From positions 62,001-126,000 of the forward strand of contig JBGAHE010000001.1 in NCBI GenBank assembly GCA_044226365.1: DNA of 64,000 nt, read 5' to 3'. Source of the DNA: JALHNI01 sp044226365. Its GTDB lineage: Bacteria; Acidobacteriota; Terriglobia; Bryobacterales; Bryobacteraceae. Of this stretch, positions 8,138-17,397 are shown one piece after another. Every line of letters starts with the position of its first letter. Position 1 is the stretch's first letter. The translations under genes were made by a program, and so were the position numbers. The notes beneath the pieces were generated by a model, which was not told where the DNA came from, ran no database searches, and saw only the letters and a list, made by a program, of their open reading frames with translations.

Positions 8138-9442
8138 CTAGGCTTTGGCGAGATCCGCCGCGTGCCGCTGAATGCGGGAAACGGCGTTCGCCATCTGCTC
8201 CATGTCCGACCGGGGACCGAGCAACATGGTCTGCGTGAACCAGACCGCTTCGCCGCAGAGGCGATCGTTCACCGGGCACTGATTCTGCTCGAACCAGGCT
8301 TTCAGACGTTTTTCCCCGTAGACCCGCCGATAGGCCTTGCTTTCGAGCGTGTGCTTCAGCAGCGGTTCGCGATTGAGCGGGGTGTAGCCGCCGGAGCAGG
8401 GGATGCCTTCGGCGTGCATGGCCTTGAGGAACTTTTCGCGCGGCAGCCCGGCGAACTTCGCCGGGTCATAACGAAACATGTAGAGATGGTAGGCGTTGCG
8501 AGTGCACTGCGCGTAGGTCGCCGCAGGGCTGATGCCGGGAATCTGCTTGAGCATCGCCGTGAGCGCGGCAGCATTCTGTTCGCGGGTTTTCGACTGATTC
8601 TCAAGCCGCGACATCTGGGCGAGCAGCAGCGCGCCCTGGAACTCGGTGAGGCGCAGGTTCAGGCCGCGAGAGCGATAGCTGAAGTCCGCGCCGGGCACAT
8701 TGCGGCGGCGGCTGTTGTTGTGGAAGGCGTAGCACTGTTCGATGAGCGCTTCATCGTTCGAGATGATGGCGCCGCCTTCCCCGCTATTCAAATTCTTGGA
8801 GGCCTGGAAGCTGAAGCAGCCCAGACGGCCAAACGTACCGACGCTCTTGCCGCGCCATTCAGCGAGATGGGCTTGAGCCGCGTCCTCAATCACGGGGATG
8901 TTGCGCTTCTGGGCGACCGCGACGATCGTATCGAGATCCGCGGCGGCTCCCCCCAGGTGGACGGGCATGACAACGGCCGTGTTCGGCGTGAGGGCGGCCT
9001 CCACCTTACGCGCGTCGATCTGGAAGGTCTCGCGATCGCTATCGACGAAGATGGGGAGGGCGAAGTTCTGCAGGATGGTGTTGAGCGTGGCGACGAAGGT
9101 ATAGGGCGGGAGGATCACCTCATCACCGGGGCCGACTTCGAGCGCGCCCAAGGCTACCAGCAACGCGCTGGTGCCATTCGCGGTGGCGAGGCAGGCCTTC
9201 GCCCCGGTCACCTTGGCATAGGCAGCTTCAAAGCGGCTGACCTGTTGGCCCGTACCGCGGCCCCATTTGCCGCTCTTCAAGACCTGGGTGAGGCCCGTGG
9301 CTTCGGTTTCATCCTGGATGGGCCAAGATTGAAAGCTGGCCTGGCGCACTGGAGTGCCGCCCAGCAAGGCCGGTTTGTCGCCGGCGGCGGGTGCGGCGGC
9401 CGGGGCCAGCAGCGCACTACTGATAAAGTTGCGTCGCTTCAC
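8138..9442 (-). CDS. DegT/DnrJ/EryC1-type PLP aminotransferase with an export-like N-terminus
   Basis: 434 aa from GTG 9442. The fold-type I aminotransferase core shows NGTSALLVALGAL, the cofactor aspartate D187 in IEDAAQAH, and the Schiff-base lysine K216 in FSFQASKNLNSGEGG. Family members transaminate nucleotide-linked or free keto-sugars. The odd part is the first ~22 residues: MKRRNFISSALLAPAAAPAA looks like a twin-arginine signal, implying a folded, PLP-loaded enzyme exported to the periplasm. It heads the six-gene minus-strand run and is divergent from a DUF1223 gene 60 nt away. Substrate is unknown. Confidence 0.87.
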   Translation of the reverse strand: MKRRNFISSALLAPAAAPAAGDKPALLGGTPVRQASFQSWPIQDETEATGLTQVLKSGKWGRGTGQQVSRFEAAYAKVTGAKACLATANGTSALLVALGALEVGPGDEVILPPYTFVATLNTILQNFALPIFVDSDRETFQIDARKVEAALTPNTAVVMPVHLGGAAADLDTIVAVAQKRNIPVIEDAAQAHLAEWRGKSVGTFGRLGCFSFQASKNLNSGEGGAIISNDEALIEQCYAFHNNSRRRNVPGADFSYRSRGLNLRLTEFQGALLLAQMSRLENQSKTREQNAAALTAMLKQIPGISPAATYAQCTRNAYHLYMFRYDPAKFAGLPREKFLKAMHAEGIPCSGGYTPLNREPLLKHTLESKAYRRVYGEKRLKAWFEQNQCPVNDRLCGEAVWFTQTMLLGPRSDMEQMANAVSRIQRHAADLAKA

Positions 9443-9502
9443 GATTCCCTAGTTTACTCCCGCGGTGGAATAATCCGGGGGCGAAAAGGCATCTGGTGGG
9501 CG

Positions 9503-10231
9503 ATGCGCCTCTTTGCCTTTTTGTCCTGTCTGCCGTTGCTGGCTCAGTCGCCGGTGCTGGTGGAGCTGTTTACGTCGGAGGGGTGCTCGAGCTGTCCGCC
9601 CGCCGATGCGTTGCTCGCCAAGCTCGAGCGGCGCGAGGTGGTTGTGCTGAGCGAGCATGTCGACTATTGGGACCAATTGGGATGGCGTGATCCGTTTTCG
9701 AACGCGCAGTTTACGCGTCGGCAAGCTGTCTATGTGGAACGGCTGAACGCCTCGGGGAATTACACGCCGCAAATGGTGGTGGATGGCCGGGTCGAAATGG
9801 TGGGCAGCGACGCGCGCCGAGCAGTTGCGGCCATCGCCGAGGCGGCGGCGCGTCCGAAGGTGGCGTTGCGTTTGACGACGGTGTCGCGAGATACGGAGCG
9901 GTGGACGATCCGGGTGGCTGGCCAAGATGCCCCCGCAGGCGCGGAGATGTGGGCCGCCGTGGCGGAGCCGGCAGTGCAAACGCAGGTAGGGCGGGGGGAG
10001 AACGGAGGGCGTCTGCTCCGACATGTGGGCGTGGCGCGATCCCTGCGGTCATTCGGGACGGTGACCGCGGGTCCGCTCGACCGGGAGATCACTTTGCGCG
10101 TCAGTTCGCCACAGCAACGGGCGGTGGTGTTTCTGCAAGGCCGTCACCAGGGGGCGGTGCTGGCTGTGTCATTGCTCGACGGCGGCGAGCGTACTGGTAC
10201 AGTTGCGGTCTCAATTGCGAAAAAAAAGTGA
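9503..10231 (+). CDS. Secreted DUF1223 thioredoxin-fold protein
   Basis: 242 aa. A signal peptide MRLFAFLSCLPLLAQS is followed by VLVELFTSEGCSSCPPADAL with a CxxC pair at C28 and C31. HVDYWDQLGWRDPF and NYTPQMVVDGR are characteristic of DUF1223, a family of exported thioredoxin-like proteins of unclear function. ATG 9503 has a GGTGGG Shine-Dalgarno two bases upstream; a longer frame reaches far upstream but lies antisense to the aminotransferase and is not credible. A hairpin with a T-run follows the gene. Confidence 0.85.
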   Translation: MRLFAFLSCLPLLAQSPVLVELFTSEGCSSCPPADALLAKLERREVVVLSEHVDYWDQLGWRDPFSNAQFTRRQAVYVERLNASGNYTPQMVVDGRVEMVGSDARRAVAAIAEAAARPKVALRLTTVSRDTERWTIRVAGQDAPAGAEMWAAVAEPAVQTQVGRGENGGRLLRHVGVARSLRSFGTVTAGPLDREITLRVSSPQQRAVVFLQGRHQGAVLAVSLLDGGERTGTVAVSIAKKK

Positions 10232-10307
10232 GAGGAATCGCCGGCTCACACGACTATTAATCAGTAGCAAAAAGTCCTCCCGGCCAACTGCTGGTTCGCC
10301 GGTTTTC

Positions 10308-10364
10308 GGGTGAGCGGCTTGCCTGTTCCCAACCGCAATGGTCTTCGTCGCTCACCCTTTTTTT
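10308..10364 (+). terminator. Intrinsic terminator after the DUF1223 gene
   Basis: Arms GGGTGAGCG (10308-10316) and CGCTCACCC (10349-10357) form a perfect 9-bp stem with a 32-nt loop. Seven T residues (10358-10364) follow directly. The second arm and the T-run lie inside the 3' end of the convergent amidohydrolase gene, whose stop codon is at 10352-10354. The stretch 10232-10307 holds no gene. Confidence 0.68.
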
Positions 10365-12013
10365 CCTGCTCCATAAACGACCTTGCCCGGCAGGTTGCCG
10401 GTATGCCGGCCGCGATCGAGCACGATCTTGCCGTTTACAATCACATACGGAATTCCGATCGGGAATTGCTTCGGCTTTTCGAAGGTCGCCTGATCGAGCA
10501 CCATGCGGTCGTTGAATAGCGTGATGTCGGCCCAGAAGCCCTCTTTCAAGCGACCGCGATCGCGGATGCCGAGTTTGTCAGCATTGAGGGCCGTCATTTT
10601 GTAGATGGCTTCGGGCAGGGTGAGGACGTGTTCTTCGCGGACGTAGCGGCCCAGCACGCGGGGGAACGTGCCGTAGTAGCGCGGATGGTGGTGGGGCACG
10701 CCGGTGGGGCCTTCGGGGTTCACGGCAGCGCCATCGGAGCCGATGGAGGTCCAGGGCTGCTTCATCGCCAGGCGCATGTCCTGTTCGGAGTGATGGAAGA
10801 AGACGGTGGGCGTTTGGCCTTTCTCCTCCAGGATGACGTCGAACATGGTCTCGACAGGATCTTTCCCTTCGGCGGCGATCAGGTCACTCATGCGCTTGCC
10901 CTGGAACTTCTTGAAGCGCTCGCTCTTCAGGGAGACCAGCAGCATGCCTCCCCAGCCGTCGCCGGTGGCGAGGTAGTGGTTGTACCAGCCGGGTAAGCCG
11001 CTCAGGACTTCTTTGTGCATGCGGGCCCGGTCGGCGGGATTGCGCAGCCGCTCCAGCAACTTCTCGCGGCCGCCTTCATGCGCCCACGGCGGAACGATCG
11101 AGACCAGGCTGTTCTGCCCGGCGGTGTACGGATAGACGTTGGCGGTGACGGTGAGCCCTTCGCCGCGGGCTTTCTCGATCACGGCGACCACTTCGTTCAT
11201 GCGGCCCCACAACTTCTTGTGCGCAATCTTCAGATGGATGATGTCGACGGGCACCTTGGCCCGACGGCCAGCGTCGATCGCCTCGTTCACCGCGTCGAAG
11301 ACCGTTTCGCCTTCATCGCGAATGTGTGACGAGTAGATGCCGTGTCCGGGAGCGATGGCGGACGCCAAGTCGCCGAGTTCGGGTGCATGGGCAATGTTCG
11401 GCGGGGGCAGCATCAGCATGGACGAAAGACCCATGGCGCCGTCGTTCATCGCCTCAGTGATCAGGGCCTTCATGGCTTCCATTTCTTTCGGCGTGGGCTT
11501 GCGAAAGGTGTCCTGCATCACGTAGTTCCACACTTGGCCCTGGCCGACGTACGAAGCCATGTTGGTGGCGATGCCTTGTTTCTCGAGGCGTTGGAAGTAT
11601 CCGCCGAGGGTCGTCCAGTCGACGGTGACACCTTCTACTTCCTGGCCGCGCTTATCGGGGCGCACGGGTCCGGCCGAGGAGCCTTCGCCGAGAATTTGGG
11701 TGGTGACGCCCTGGCGGATCATGCTTTCGCCCTTGGGTTCGCGCAGCATGGAGAAGTCCGAATGCGAGTGAATGTCGATGAAGCCGGGGGCGACGGTGAG
11801 GCCGCGGGCATCGATGCGCTCGGGCGCGGTGGCATTGCCCAGGTCGCCCATTTTGACGATCCGGCCGTCGCGTACGCCAAGGTCCGTCTTCACGGCCGGG
11901 TGGTTCTCACCATCCAGTACGGACCCGCCGACGATGAGCAGGTCGTACTTTTCTTCGTTCTTCTGACAGGTACAGAGAAGGAGGATGGCGGCAAGAGGCA
12001 GCAGACAGCGCAT
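10352..12013 (-). CDS. N-acyl-D-amino-acid deacylase-like amidohydrolase, exported
   Basis: 553 aa. A hydrophobic leader MRCLLPLAAILLLCTC suggests export; C16 could be lipidated but the lipobox is not canonical. The D-aminoacylase/dihydroorotase-type metallohydrolase features are KYDLLIVGGSVLDG, the metal-binding HxH (H82, H84) in PGFIDIHSHSDF, DIIHLKIAHKKLWGR, and the C-terminal RGRLKEGFWADITLFN of composite amidohydrolases. The probable role is hydrolysis of N-acyl-D-amino acids or related amides in the periplasm. ATG 12013 was chosen because 16 further upstream codons would precede the leader. It is divergent from the M3 peptidase gene with 57 nt between starts. Confidence 0.83.
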   Translation of the reverse strand: MRCLLPLAAILLLCTCQKNEEKYDLLIVGGSVLDGENHPAVKTDLGVRDGRIVKMGDLGNATAPERIDARGLTVAPGFIDIHSHSDFSMLREPKGESMIRQGVTTQILGEGSSAGPVRPDKRGQEVEGVTVDWTTLGGYFQRLEKQGIATNMASYVGQGQVWNYVMQDTFRKPTPKEMEAMKALITEAMNDGAMGLSSMLMLPPPNIAHAPELGDLASAIAPGHGIYSSHIRDEGETVFDAVNEAIDAGRRAKVPVDIIHLKIAHKKLWGRMNEVVAVIEKARGEGLTVTANVYPYTAGQNSLVSIVPPWAHEGGREKLLERLRNPADRARMHKEVLSGLPGWYNHYLATGDGWGGMLLVSLKSERFKKFQGKRMSDLIAAEGKDPVETMFDVILEEKGQTPTVFFHHSEQDMRLAMKQPWTSIGSDGAAVNPEGPTGVPHHHPRYYGTFPRVLGRYVREEHVLTLPEAIYKMTALNADKLGIRDRGRLKEGFWADITLFNDRMVLDQATFEKPKQFPIGIPYVIVNGKIVLDRGRHTGNLPGKVVYGAGKKG

Positions 12014-12070
12014 GCGAGTTACGTTAGCATGCCGTTCGCGCGGGTTGAGGAAGTGTGGCAAGCTTCAGGA

Positions 12071-14176
12071 ATGTTCTCTCTCGCGCGGACTCAGCTGGCT
12101 GTCGTCGGCCTTCTGACGCAGATGGTGGCTATGAGTCAAACTCCGAATCCGTTACTGAAGCCGAGCGGGCTGCCTTATCAGTTGCCGCCCTTCGAGCAGA
12201 TCAAAGACGAGCATTTCGCTCCCGCGTTCGATCAAGGGATGCGCGAACAACTGGCCGAAGTGGAGGCGATTGCCCAGCAGACGGCCGCGCCGACGTTCGA
12301 GAATACGCTGGTGGCGCTCGAGAAGTCTGGAGACCTGATCGACCGGGCGCGCCGCATTTTTAGCATCTATGTCGGCGGTTATACGAACCCGACGCTACAG
12401 AAGCTCGAGGCGGACTACGCCGCCCGCTTTGCCGCCCATGACGATACGATCCGTCATAACCGCGCGCTGTTTGCGCGCATTCAGAAAATCTACGAGCAGC
12501 GCAAGTCGTTGGGACTGGACGCCGAAAGCATCCGGCTGGTGGAGCGTTATCACCTGGATTTTGTCCGGCGCGGTGCGAACCTTTCGGATGCCGACAAGGA
12601 CAAACTGCGGAAGCTGAATGGCGAGATCGCGAACCTCTCGCGGCAATTTGCCCAGAATGTGTTGAAGGAAGTGAACGCTTCGGCCGTCATCGTGGACACC
12701 AAGGAAGAGCTGGCAGGGCTGCCTGAGCCGGCGATTCAAGCGGCCGCGGATTTGGCCAAATCCATGGGCAAGCCGGGCAAGTTCGCTGTACGCCTCACGA
12801 ATACCACCATTCAGCCGCCGCTTGCCCAACTCAAGAATCGGGCCGTCCGGCAGCGTGTGATGGAGGCATCGTTGATGCGTGGGTTGCGCACGGGCGAATG
12901 GGACAACCGCGCGGTGGTGGTGAACCTCGTTCGCAAACGGGCGGAGCGCGCGCAGTTGCTCGGCTATGCGACGCACGCAGATTTCCAGCTGGCGGACCAG
13001 ACGGCGAAGTCCGTGCAGGCGGTGAACCAGTTGCTGGCACAGATCACGCCGCCGGCCGTGGCCAATGCCAAGAAAGAGGCGGCGGCGTTGCAGGCGATGG
13101 TCGACGCGGAGAAGGGCGGCTTCCAGATCACCGCGGCAGATTGGCCCTATTACGAAGAGAAGGTACGCAAGGCCCGCTACTCGATTGACGATGCGCAATT
13201 GCGTCCTTACTACGAGCTGCGACGGGTGCTGGTGGACGGAGTCTTCTTCGCGGCCACCAAGCTTTACGGCATCACCTTCAAGGAACGCCAGGATCTCAAA
13301 GGCTATAGCCCGGACATGTTCGTCTTTGAGGTGTTCAACGCCGATGGGTCTGCGCTGGGCTTGTTCCTGGGTGACTTCTATGCGCGGCCGAACAAGCGTG
13401 GTGGCGCCTGGAATAGTGCCTACGTGCCGCCGTCCGGCCTGTTGAGCGTGAAGCCAGTGATGGGCAATCATCTGAATATTCCCAAGCCTCCCGCCGGCGA
13501 GCCGACGCTACTGACTCATGATGAAGTGAATACGATGTTTCACGAGTTCGGCCACGCCCTGCATGGCCTGTTCAGCACCGTGAAGTATCCGTTCTTTTCG
13601 GGCACCAGTGTGCCGCGAGACTTTGTGGAGTATCCGTCGCAGGTGAACGAGATGTGGCAGACCTGGCCGGAAGTCTTTCAGAACTACGCCAAGCATTATC
13701 AGACAGGGAAGCCGATGCCCAAGGAGTTACTGGAAAAGGTGGAGGCGGCGTCGGCATTCGGGCAGGGCTACGCCACCACGTCGCAACTGGGCGCGACGAT
13801 TATCGATCAGGCGTGGTATCAGCTGAAGGCCGGCGAAGTGCCCGACGACGTCGCTGGGTTTGAGGCGGCCACCCTCAAGAAGAACGGCATCGACTTTGCT
13901 CCCGTGCCGCCGCGGTATCGCACCACTTACTTTTCGCATATCTTCGCTTCCGGCTACTCGGCGGGTTACTACTCGTATCTTTGGAGCGAAGTTCTGGACG
14001 CCGATAGCGTGGAGTGGTTCAAACAGCATGGCGGCTTGAAGCGCTCGAACGGCGATCACTTCCGGAAAACGCTGCTCTCTCGCGGTGGGAGTGTGGATGC
14101 GATGGAACTCTATCGAAACTTTCGCGGCGCTGACCCTGACCCTCAACCTTTCCTGAGAAGGCGAAACCTGAATTAA
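12071..14176 (+). CDS. M3-family zinc metallopeptidase (peptidyl-dipeptidase Dcp-like), secreted
   Basis: 701 aa. A signal-like N-terminus (MFSLARTQLAVVGLLTQMVAMS) is followed by the helical M3 N-domain (PPFEQIKDEHFAPAFDQGM, PTFENTLVALEKSGDLIDR). The catalytic HEFGH is at residues 491-495, with HALHGLFSTVKYPFFSGTSV and FVEYPSQVNEMW downstream, as in Dcp and oligopeptidase A. It removes dipeptides or cleaves short peptides. The start is uncertain: ATG 12071 has AGGA immediately upstream, and GTG 12053, with GAGGA upstream, is an alternative. It ends one base before the sulfatase start, so the genes are likely co-transcribed. Confidence 0.92.
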   Translation: MFSLARTQLAVVGLLTQMVAMSQTPNPLLKPSGLPYQLPPFEQIKDEHFAPAFDQGMREQLAEVEAIAQQTAAPTFENTLVALEKSGDLIDRARRIFSIYVGGYTNPTLQKLEADYAARFAAHDDTIRHNRALFARIQKIYEQRKSLGLDAESIRLVERYHLDFVRRGANLSDADKDKLRKLNGEIANLSRQFAQNVLKEVNASAVIVDTKEELAGLPEPAIQAAADLAKSMGKPGKFAVRLTNTTIQPPLAQLKNRAVRQRVMEASLMRGLRTGEWDNRAVVVNLVRKRAERAQLLGYATHADFQLADQTAKSVQAVNQLLAQITPPAVANAKKEAAALQAMVDAEKGGFQITAADWPYYEEKVRKARYSIDDAQLRPYYELRRVLVDGVFFAATKLYGITFKERQDLKGYSPDMFVFEVFNADGSALGLFLGDFYARPNKRGGAWNSAYVPPSGLLSVKPVMGNHLNIPKPPAGEPTLLTHDEVNTMFHEFGHALHGLFSTVKYPFFSGTSVPRDFVEYPSQVNEMWQTWPEVFQNYAKHYQTGKPMPKELLEKVEAASAFGQGYATTSQLGATIIDQAWYQLKAGEVPDDVAGFEAATLKKNGIDFAPVPPRYRTTYFSHIFASGYSAGYYSYLWSEVLDADSVEWFKQHGGLKRSNGDHFRKTLLSRGGSVDAMELYRNFRGADPDPQPFLRRRNLN

Positions 14177-14177
14177 C

Positions 14178-15506
14178 ATGCTGTCACTCTCCCGCCGGGG
14201 CTTCGTCGCCTCGCTCTTACAGACGTCCACCAAGCCCAATCTGCTGGTGATTCTGGCCGACGACTTGGGCATGGATCTTTCCTGCTATGGCGCTACTGAC
14301 GTGCGCACGCCCCATATCGACGCCTTGGCTAAGTCCGGTCTGCGATTCACGAATTTCTACGCGAACTGTACGGTGTGTTCGCCGACGCGCGCCTCGCTAC
14401 TGACGGGTTGCTATCCAGACCGGGTCGGCGTGCCGGGCGTGATCCGAACGATGCCGGAGAATAGCTGGGGCCATCTTTCGCCGCGGGCGACTTTACTGCC
14501 GCAGATGCTGAAACCGGCGGGTTACGAGTCGACGATTGTGGGGAAGTGGCACTTAGGTTTGGCGTCGCCGAATACGCCCACCGAACGTGGCTTCGATCAT
14601 TTCCAGGGCTTTTTGGGCGACATGATGGACGACTACCTCAACCATCGTCGTCACGGGAAGAACTACATGCGCCGGGATCAGGAAGAGATCGATCCGGTGG
14701 GGCATGCGACCGATCTGTTCACGCAGTGGGCTTGCGACGTTATCGATCGCAAGCGGCAGTTCTTCCTCTACCTCGCCTACAACGCGCCGCACACGCCGAT
14801 CCAGCCACCGACCGAGTGGGTAAGCAAGGTGAAGACTCGGCAACCTGGCATCACGGACCAGCGGGCTAAGTTGGTGGCCTTAGTGGAGCACATGGACCAC
14901 GGCATCGGGCGTTTGGTGGAGCGGCTGAAGGCGACCGGCCAACTGCAGAACACGGTGATCGTCTTTACCAGCGACAACGGTGGCCAGATTGAAGTAGGCG
15001 GTACGGCCGGAGAATGGCGCGGGGGCAAGCAGGATATGTACGAGGGCGGCCTGCGCGTGCCGATGATCGTCTGTTGGCCTGGCATGGTGAAGCCAGGAAC
15101 CACGACTTCCGCGGTGGGTCTGACGATGGACATCTATGCGACTCTCAGCGAGATCGCCGGGACGAAGCCACCCGCTGACATCGACGGGCGGTCGCTGCTG
15201 TCGATTTGGCGGGGCGAGGCGACGGAGTTGCCCGCGCGGGATTTGGTGTGGATGCGTCGGGAGGGTGGCGGGCCTTATCAGGGGCGCGATTACTACGCCT
15301 TCCGGCGTGGCGACTGGAAGCTGCTGCAGAACACGCCCTTCGAGCCTTATCGCTTGTACGACTTAAGGAACGATCCCCATGAGCAGCAGGATCGGGCAGG
15401 GGCTGAGCCGGCTCGAGTGAAGGAGTTGAGCGCGGCGCTGTCGCGTCACATCCAGCGAGCGGCCGAGACGCCTTGGCAGGGGCCCGCCAAGACTTCACGT
15501 CCTTGA
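14178..15506 (+). CDS. Formylglycine-dependent sulfatase (arylsulfatase family)
   Basis: 442 aa. The N-terminus MLSLSRRGFVASLLQ is a short twin-arginine-like leader. Sulfatase motifs are KPNLLVILADDLGMD (metal-binding aspartates) and CSPTRASLLTG, with C67 as the residue converted to formylglycine, plus STIVGKWHLG and FTSDNGGQ. Substrate cannot be named; this family desulfates polysaccharides or small sulfate esters. The start ATG 14178 follows the M3 stop by one base. Its stop overlaps the TTG start proposed for the histidine kinase, so three or more genes seem translationally coupled. A second, distinct sulfatase is at 22084-23409. Confidence 0.92.
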   Translation: MLSLSRRGFVASLLQTSTKPNLLVILADDLGMDLSCYGATDVRTPHIDALAKSGLRFTNFYANCTVCSPTRASLLTGCYPDRVGVPGVIRTMPENSWGHLSPRATLLPQMLKPAGYESTIVGKWHLGLASPNTPTERGFDHFQGFLGDMMDDYLNHRRHGKNYMRRDQEEIDPVGHATDLFTQWACDVIDRKRQFFLYLAYNAPHTPIQPPTEWVSKVKTRQPGITDQRAKLVALVEHMDHGIGRLVERLKATGQLQNTVIVFTSDNGGQIEVGGTAGEWRGGKQDMYEGGLRVPMIVCWPGMVKPGTTTSAVGLTMDIYATLSEIAGTKPPADIDGRSLLSIWRGEATELPARDLVWMRREGGGPYQGRDYYAFRRGDWKLLQNTPFEPYRLYDLRNDPHEQQDRAGAEPARVKELSAALSRHIQRAAETPWQGPAKTSRP

Positions 15507-16792
15507 GCGCGGCTCCCGAGTTTCGTTCCCCGGCTGCCGCGTTGCGGATCGGGCTGGCCTCAATGTTGTTGGCGCTGCTTCTCTATGGCGTGTTCACCAT
15601 CCGGCAGATCCAGAGTCTGCGGGAGTTACAGTCCGGGTTAGTCGATCGCAATCGGCGCGACTCGTTGCAGCTTCTGCGGATTCAGGACAACCTCAATTCT
15701 CTTGGGCTGACGATTCGCGACCTACTCGACCAATCCGAGCCCTACCCGCTGACGGCCTGGGCGCCGCAGTTCAATCGCATCCGGGAAGATTTGAACGACG
15801 CGCTGGCTTCCGAAGCCAAGCTGGCGCCGGCGCGCGACCGCTCGCAAGCCGAGTATCTCGAGAGCTCCGTCCGGCAGTTCTGGGCGGCCGTCGACCAAAC
15901 CTTCGCGGAGAAGGACGAACAGCGGGCCCGTCTGCAGTTTCGCGATTCGCTGGAGGCGCGGCGGGCGTCGCTCTCGAACATGGTGGCGCGCTTGCTGGTG
16001 CGGAACAACGAGAGCGAACAGCAGGCGGCGGCACGGATCACGGCGATTTACACCGGCGTGGAGCGTAATGTCTATGTGTTTCTGGGCCTCATGCTGGCCA
16101 CGCTTCTCGCCAGCGGGCTTTGGCTAATCGACGTGAACCGGCGGCTGTTCGCGCAATTGAGCGATCTGTCCGCTCAGCGCAGCGAGTTGGCCCGGCGACT
16201 GATTGCTACGCAGGAGGATACGCTGCGTCATGTGTCGCGCGAACTCCACGATGAGTTCGGACAGATTCTCACGGCGATCGGCATGATGCTCCAGCGCCTG
16301 GCGCGCAAGGGGCTGGCGGTGGACGATGGGCTCGTCGAGGTGCAGCAGACCACGCAGAACGCGCTGCAGACCGTGCGGACGATGTCGCAGACGCTACAAC
16401 CGGTGATCCTGCAGGAGCAAGGTTTGCTGCCGACGATCGCCTGGTATCTGCCCACGGTGGCGCATCAGACGGGCTTGCGCATTCACTATGATCCGCCGAT
16501 GCCGTTTACCGTGCCGCCGGAACGAGCCATCCACCTGTTTCGCATTCTGCAAGAGGCTTTGAATAATGTCGTGCGGCATGCCAAGGTCGACGAGGCGTTC
16601 GTCCGGTTGAGTGCGACCGAGAAGATGCTCACACTGGAGGTGGAAGATCGCGGCATAGGGGGCATCGGCAAGGGAGGCGGCGGAATGGGACTGGTGGGGA
16701 TGCGCGAACGGGCGCAGCTCATCGACGGTAGAATTGACATTCAGCCTGGCCCCCAAGGGGGCACGCTGGTAAGACTGCAGGCTCCGCGATGA
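15503..16792 (+). CDS. Membrane sensor histidine kinase (HisKA_3 / NarX-DesK type)
   Basis: About 429 aa. A transmembrane helix near residues 15-31 (GLASMLLALLLYGVFTI), a ~150-residue extracytoplasmic helical sensor region, and a second helix (YVFLGLMLATLLASGLWLI) lead to HisKA_3 with LRHVSRELHDEFGQILTAIG, phospho-acceptor H249. The HATPase domain shows ILQEALNNVVRHAKV, EDRGIGG and GGGGMGLVGMRERAQLIDG. The start is uncertain. TTG 15503 overlaps the sulfatase stop (TTGA); TTG 15473 is in frame and longer. It overlaps the response regulator by 4 nt. The ligand is unknown. Confidence 0.9.
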   Translation: MSAAPEFRSPAAALRIGLASMLLALLLYGVFTIRQIQSLRELQSGLVDRNRRDSLQLLRIQDNLNSLGLTIRDLLDQSEPYPLTAWAPQFNRIREDLNDALASEAKLAPARDRSQAEYLESSVRQFWAAVDQTFAEKDEQRARLQFRDSLEARRASLSNMVARLLVRNNESEQQAAARITAIYTGVERNVYVFLGLMLATLLASGLWLIDVNRRLFAQLSDLSAQRSELARRLIATQEDTLRHVSRELHDEFGQILTAIGMMLQRLARKGLAVDDGLVEVQQTTQNALQTVRTMSQTLQPVILQEQGLLPTIAWYLPTVAHQTGLRIHYDPPMPFTVPPERAIHLFRILQEALNNVVRHAKVDEAFVRLSATEKMLTLEVEDRGIGGIGKGGGGMGLVGMRERAQLIDGRIDIQPGPQGGTLVRLQAPR

Positions 16793-17397
16793 TCAAAATC
16801 CTCCTTGTCGACGACCACGCCTTAGTGCGCCGCGGATTCCGCCGGCTCATTGAGGACGAGGCTGACTTACAGGTGGTGGGTGAAGCCGGCGATGGCGAAG
16901 ACGCGGTGCGTCTGGCCCAGGAGCTGAAGCCCGAGGTGATTGTGATGGACTACGCGTTGCCGGGGATCAACGGCGTGTTGGCCACCCGGCAGATTCTGGC
17001 CGCGCAACCTGAGATTGCCGTCCTGATCCTGAGTATGCACTCGGAGCAGCAGTATGTGGAGAACAGCCTGGATGCCGGCGCGCGCGGTTATCTGATGAAG
17101 AATGCGCTCGATCTCGAGTTAGTGGAGACGATCCGACGGCTGGCCGCCGGCGAGTCCCTGATCGATCCCAAACTCGCGCCTACAGACGGTAAGCGCCGCG
17201 GCCTCACGACTCGCGAGCTGGAAGTGTTGCAGCACATTGTGGCGGGCCGTTCGAATAAGGAAATTGCCGCCGTGCTGGATCTCAGCGTGCATACGGTGGC
17301 GGTGCATCGCGCGCACATCATGGATCAGCTCGGCTTGCACAATGCAGCCGAACTGGTGGCTTACGCAATCCGCAACGGGCTGGTGGCGAATCTGTGA
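16789..17397 (+). CDS. NarL/FixJ-family response regulator
   Basis: 202 aa. The receiver domain has acidic residues in LLVDDH, phospho-acceptor D54 in VIVMDYALPG, and a conserved lysine in YLMKNA. The C-terminal LuxR helix-turn-helix reads LTTRELEVLQHIVAGRSNKEIAAVL and LSVHTVAVHRAHIM. Its ATG overlaps the kinase stop (ATGA) and its own stop overlaps the GTG of the FG-GAP gene (GTGA). It is the evident partner of the upstream kinase. Targets are unknown; by context it may control this gene cluster. Confidence 0.95.
   Translation: MIKILLVDDHALVRRGFRRLIEDEADLQVVGEAGDGEDAVRLAQELKPEVIVMDYALPGINGVLATRQILAAQPEIAVLILSMHSEQQYVENSLDAGARGYLMKNALDLELVETIRRLAAGESLIDPKLAPTDGKRRGLTTRELEVLQHIVAGRSNKEIAAVLDLSVHTVAVHRAHIMDQLGLHNAAELVAYAIRNGLVANL

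Noticed and set aside
7889..9502. Upstream extension of the DUF1223 frame to 7889
   Set aside because: It lies antisense to the permease and aminotransferase genes; the signal peptide places the true start at 9503.
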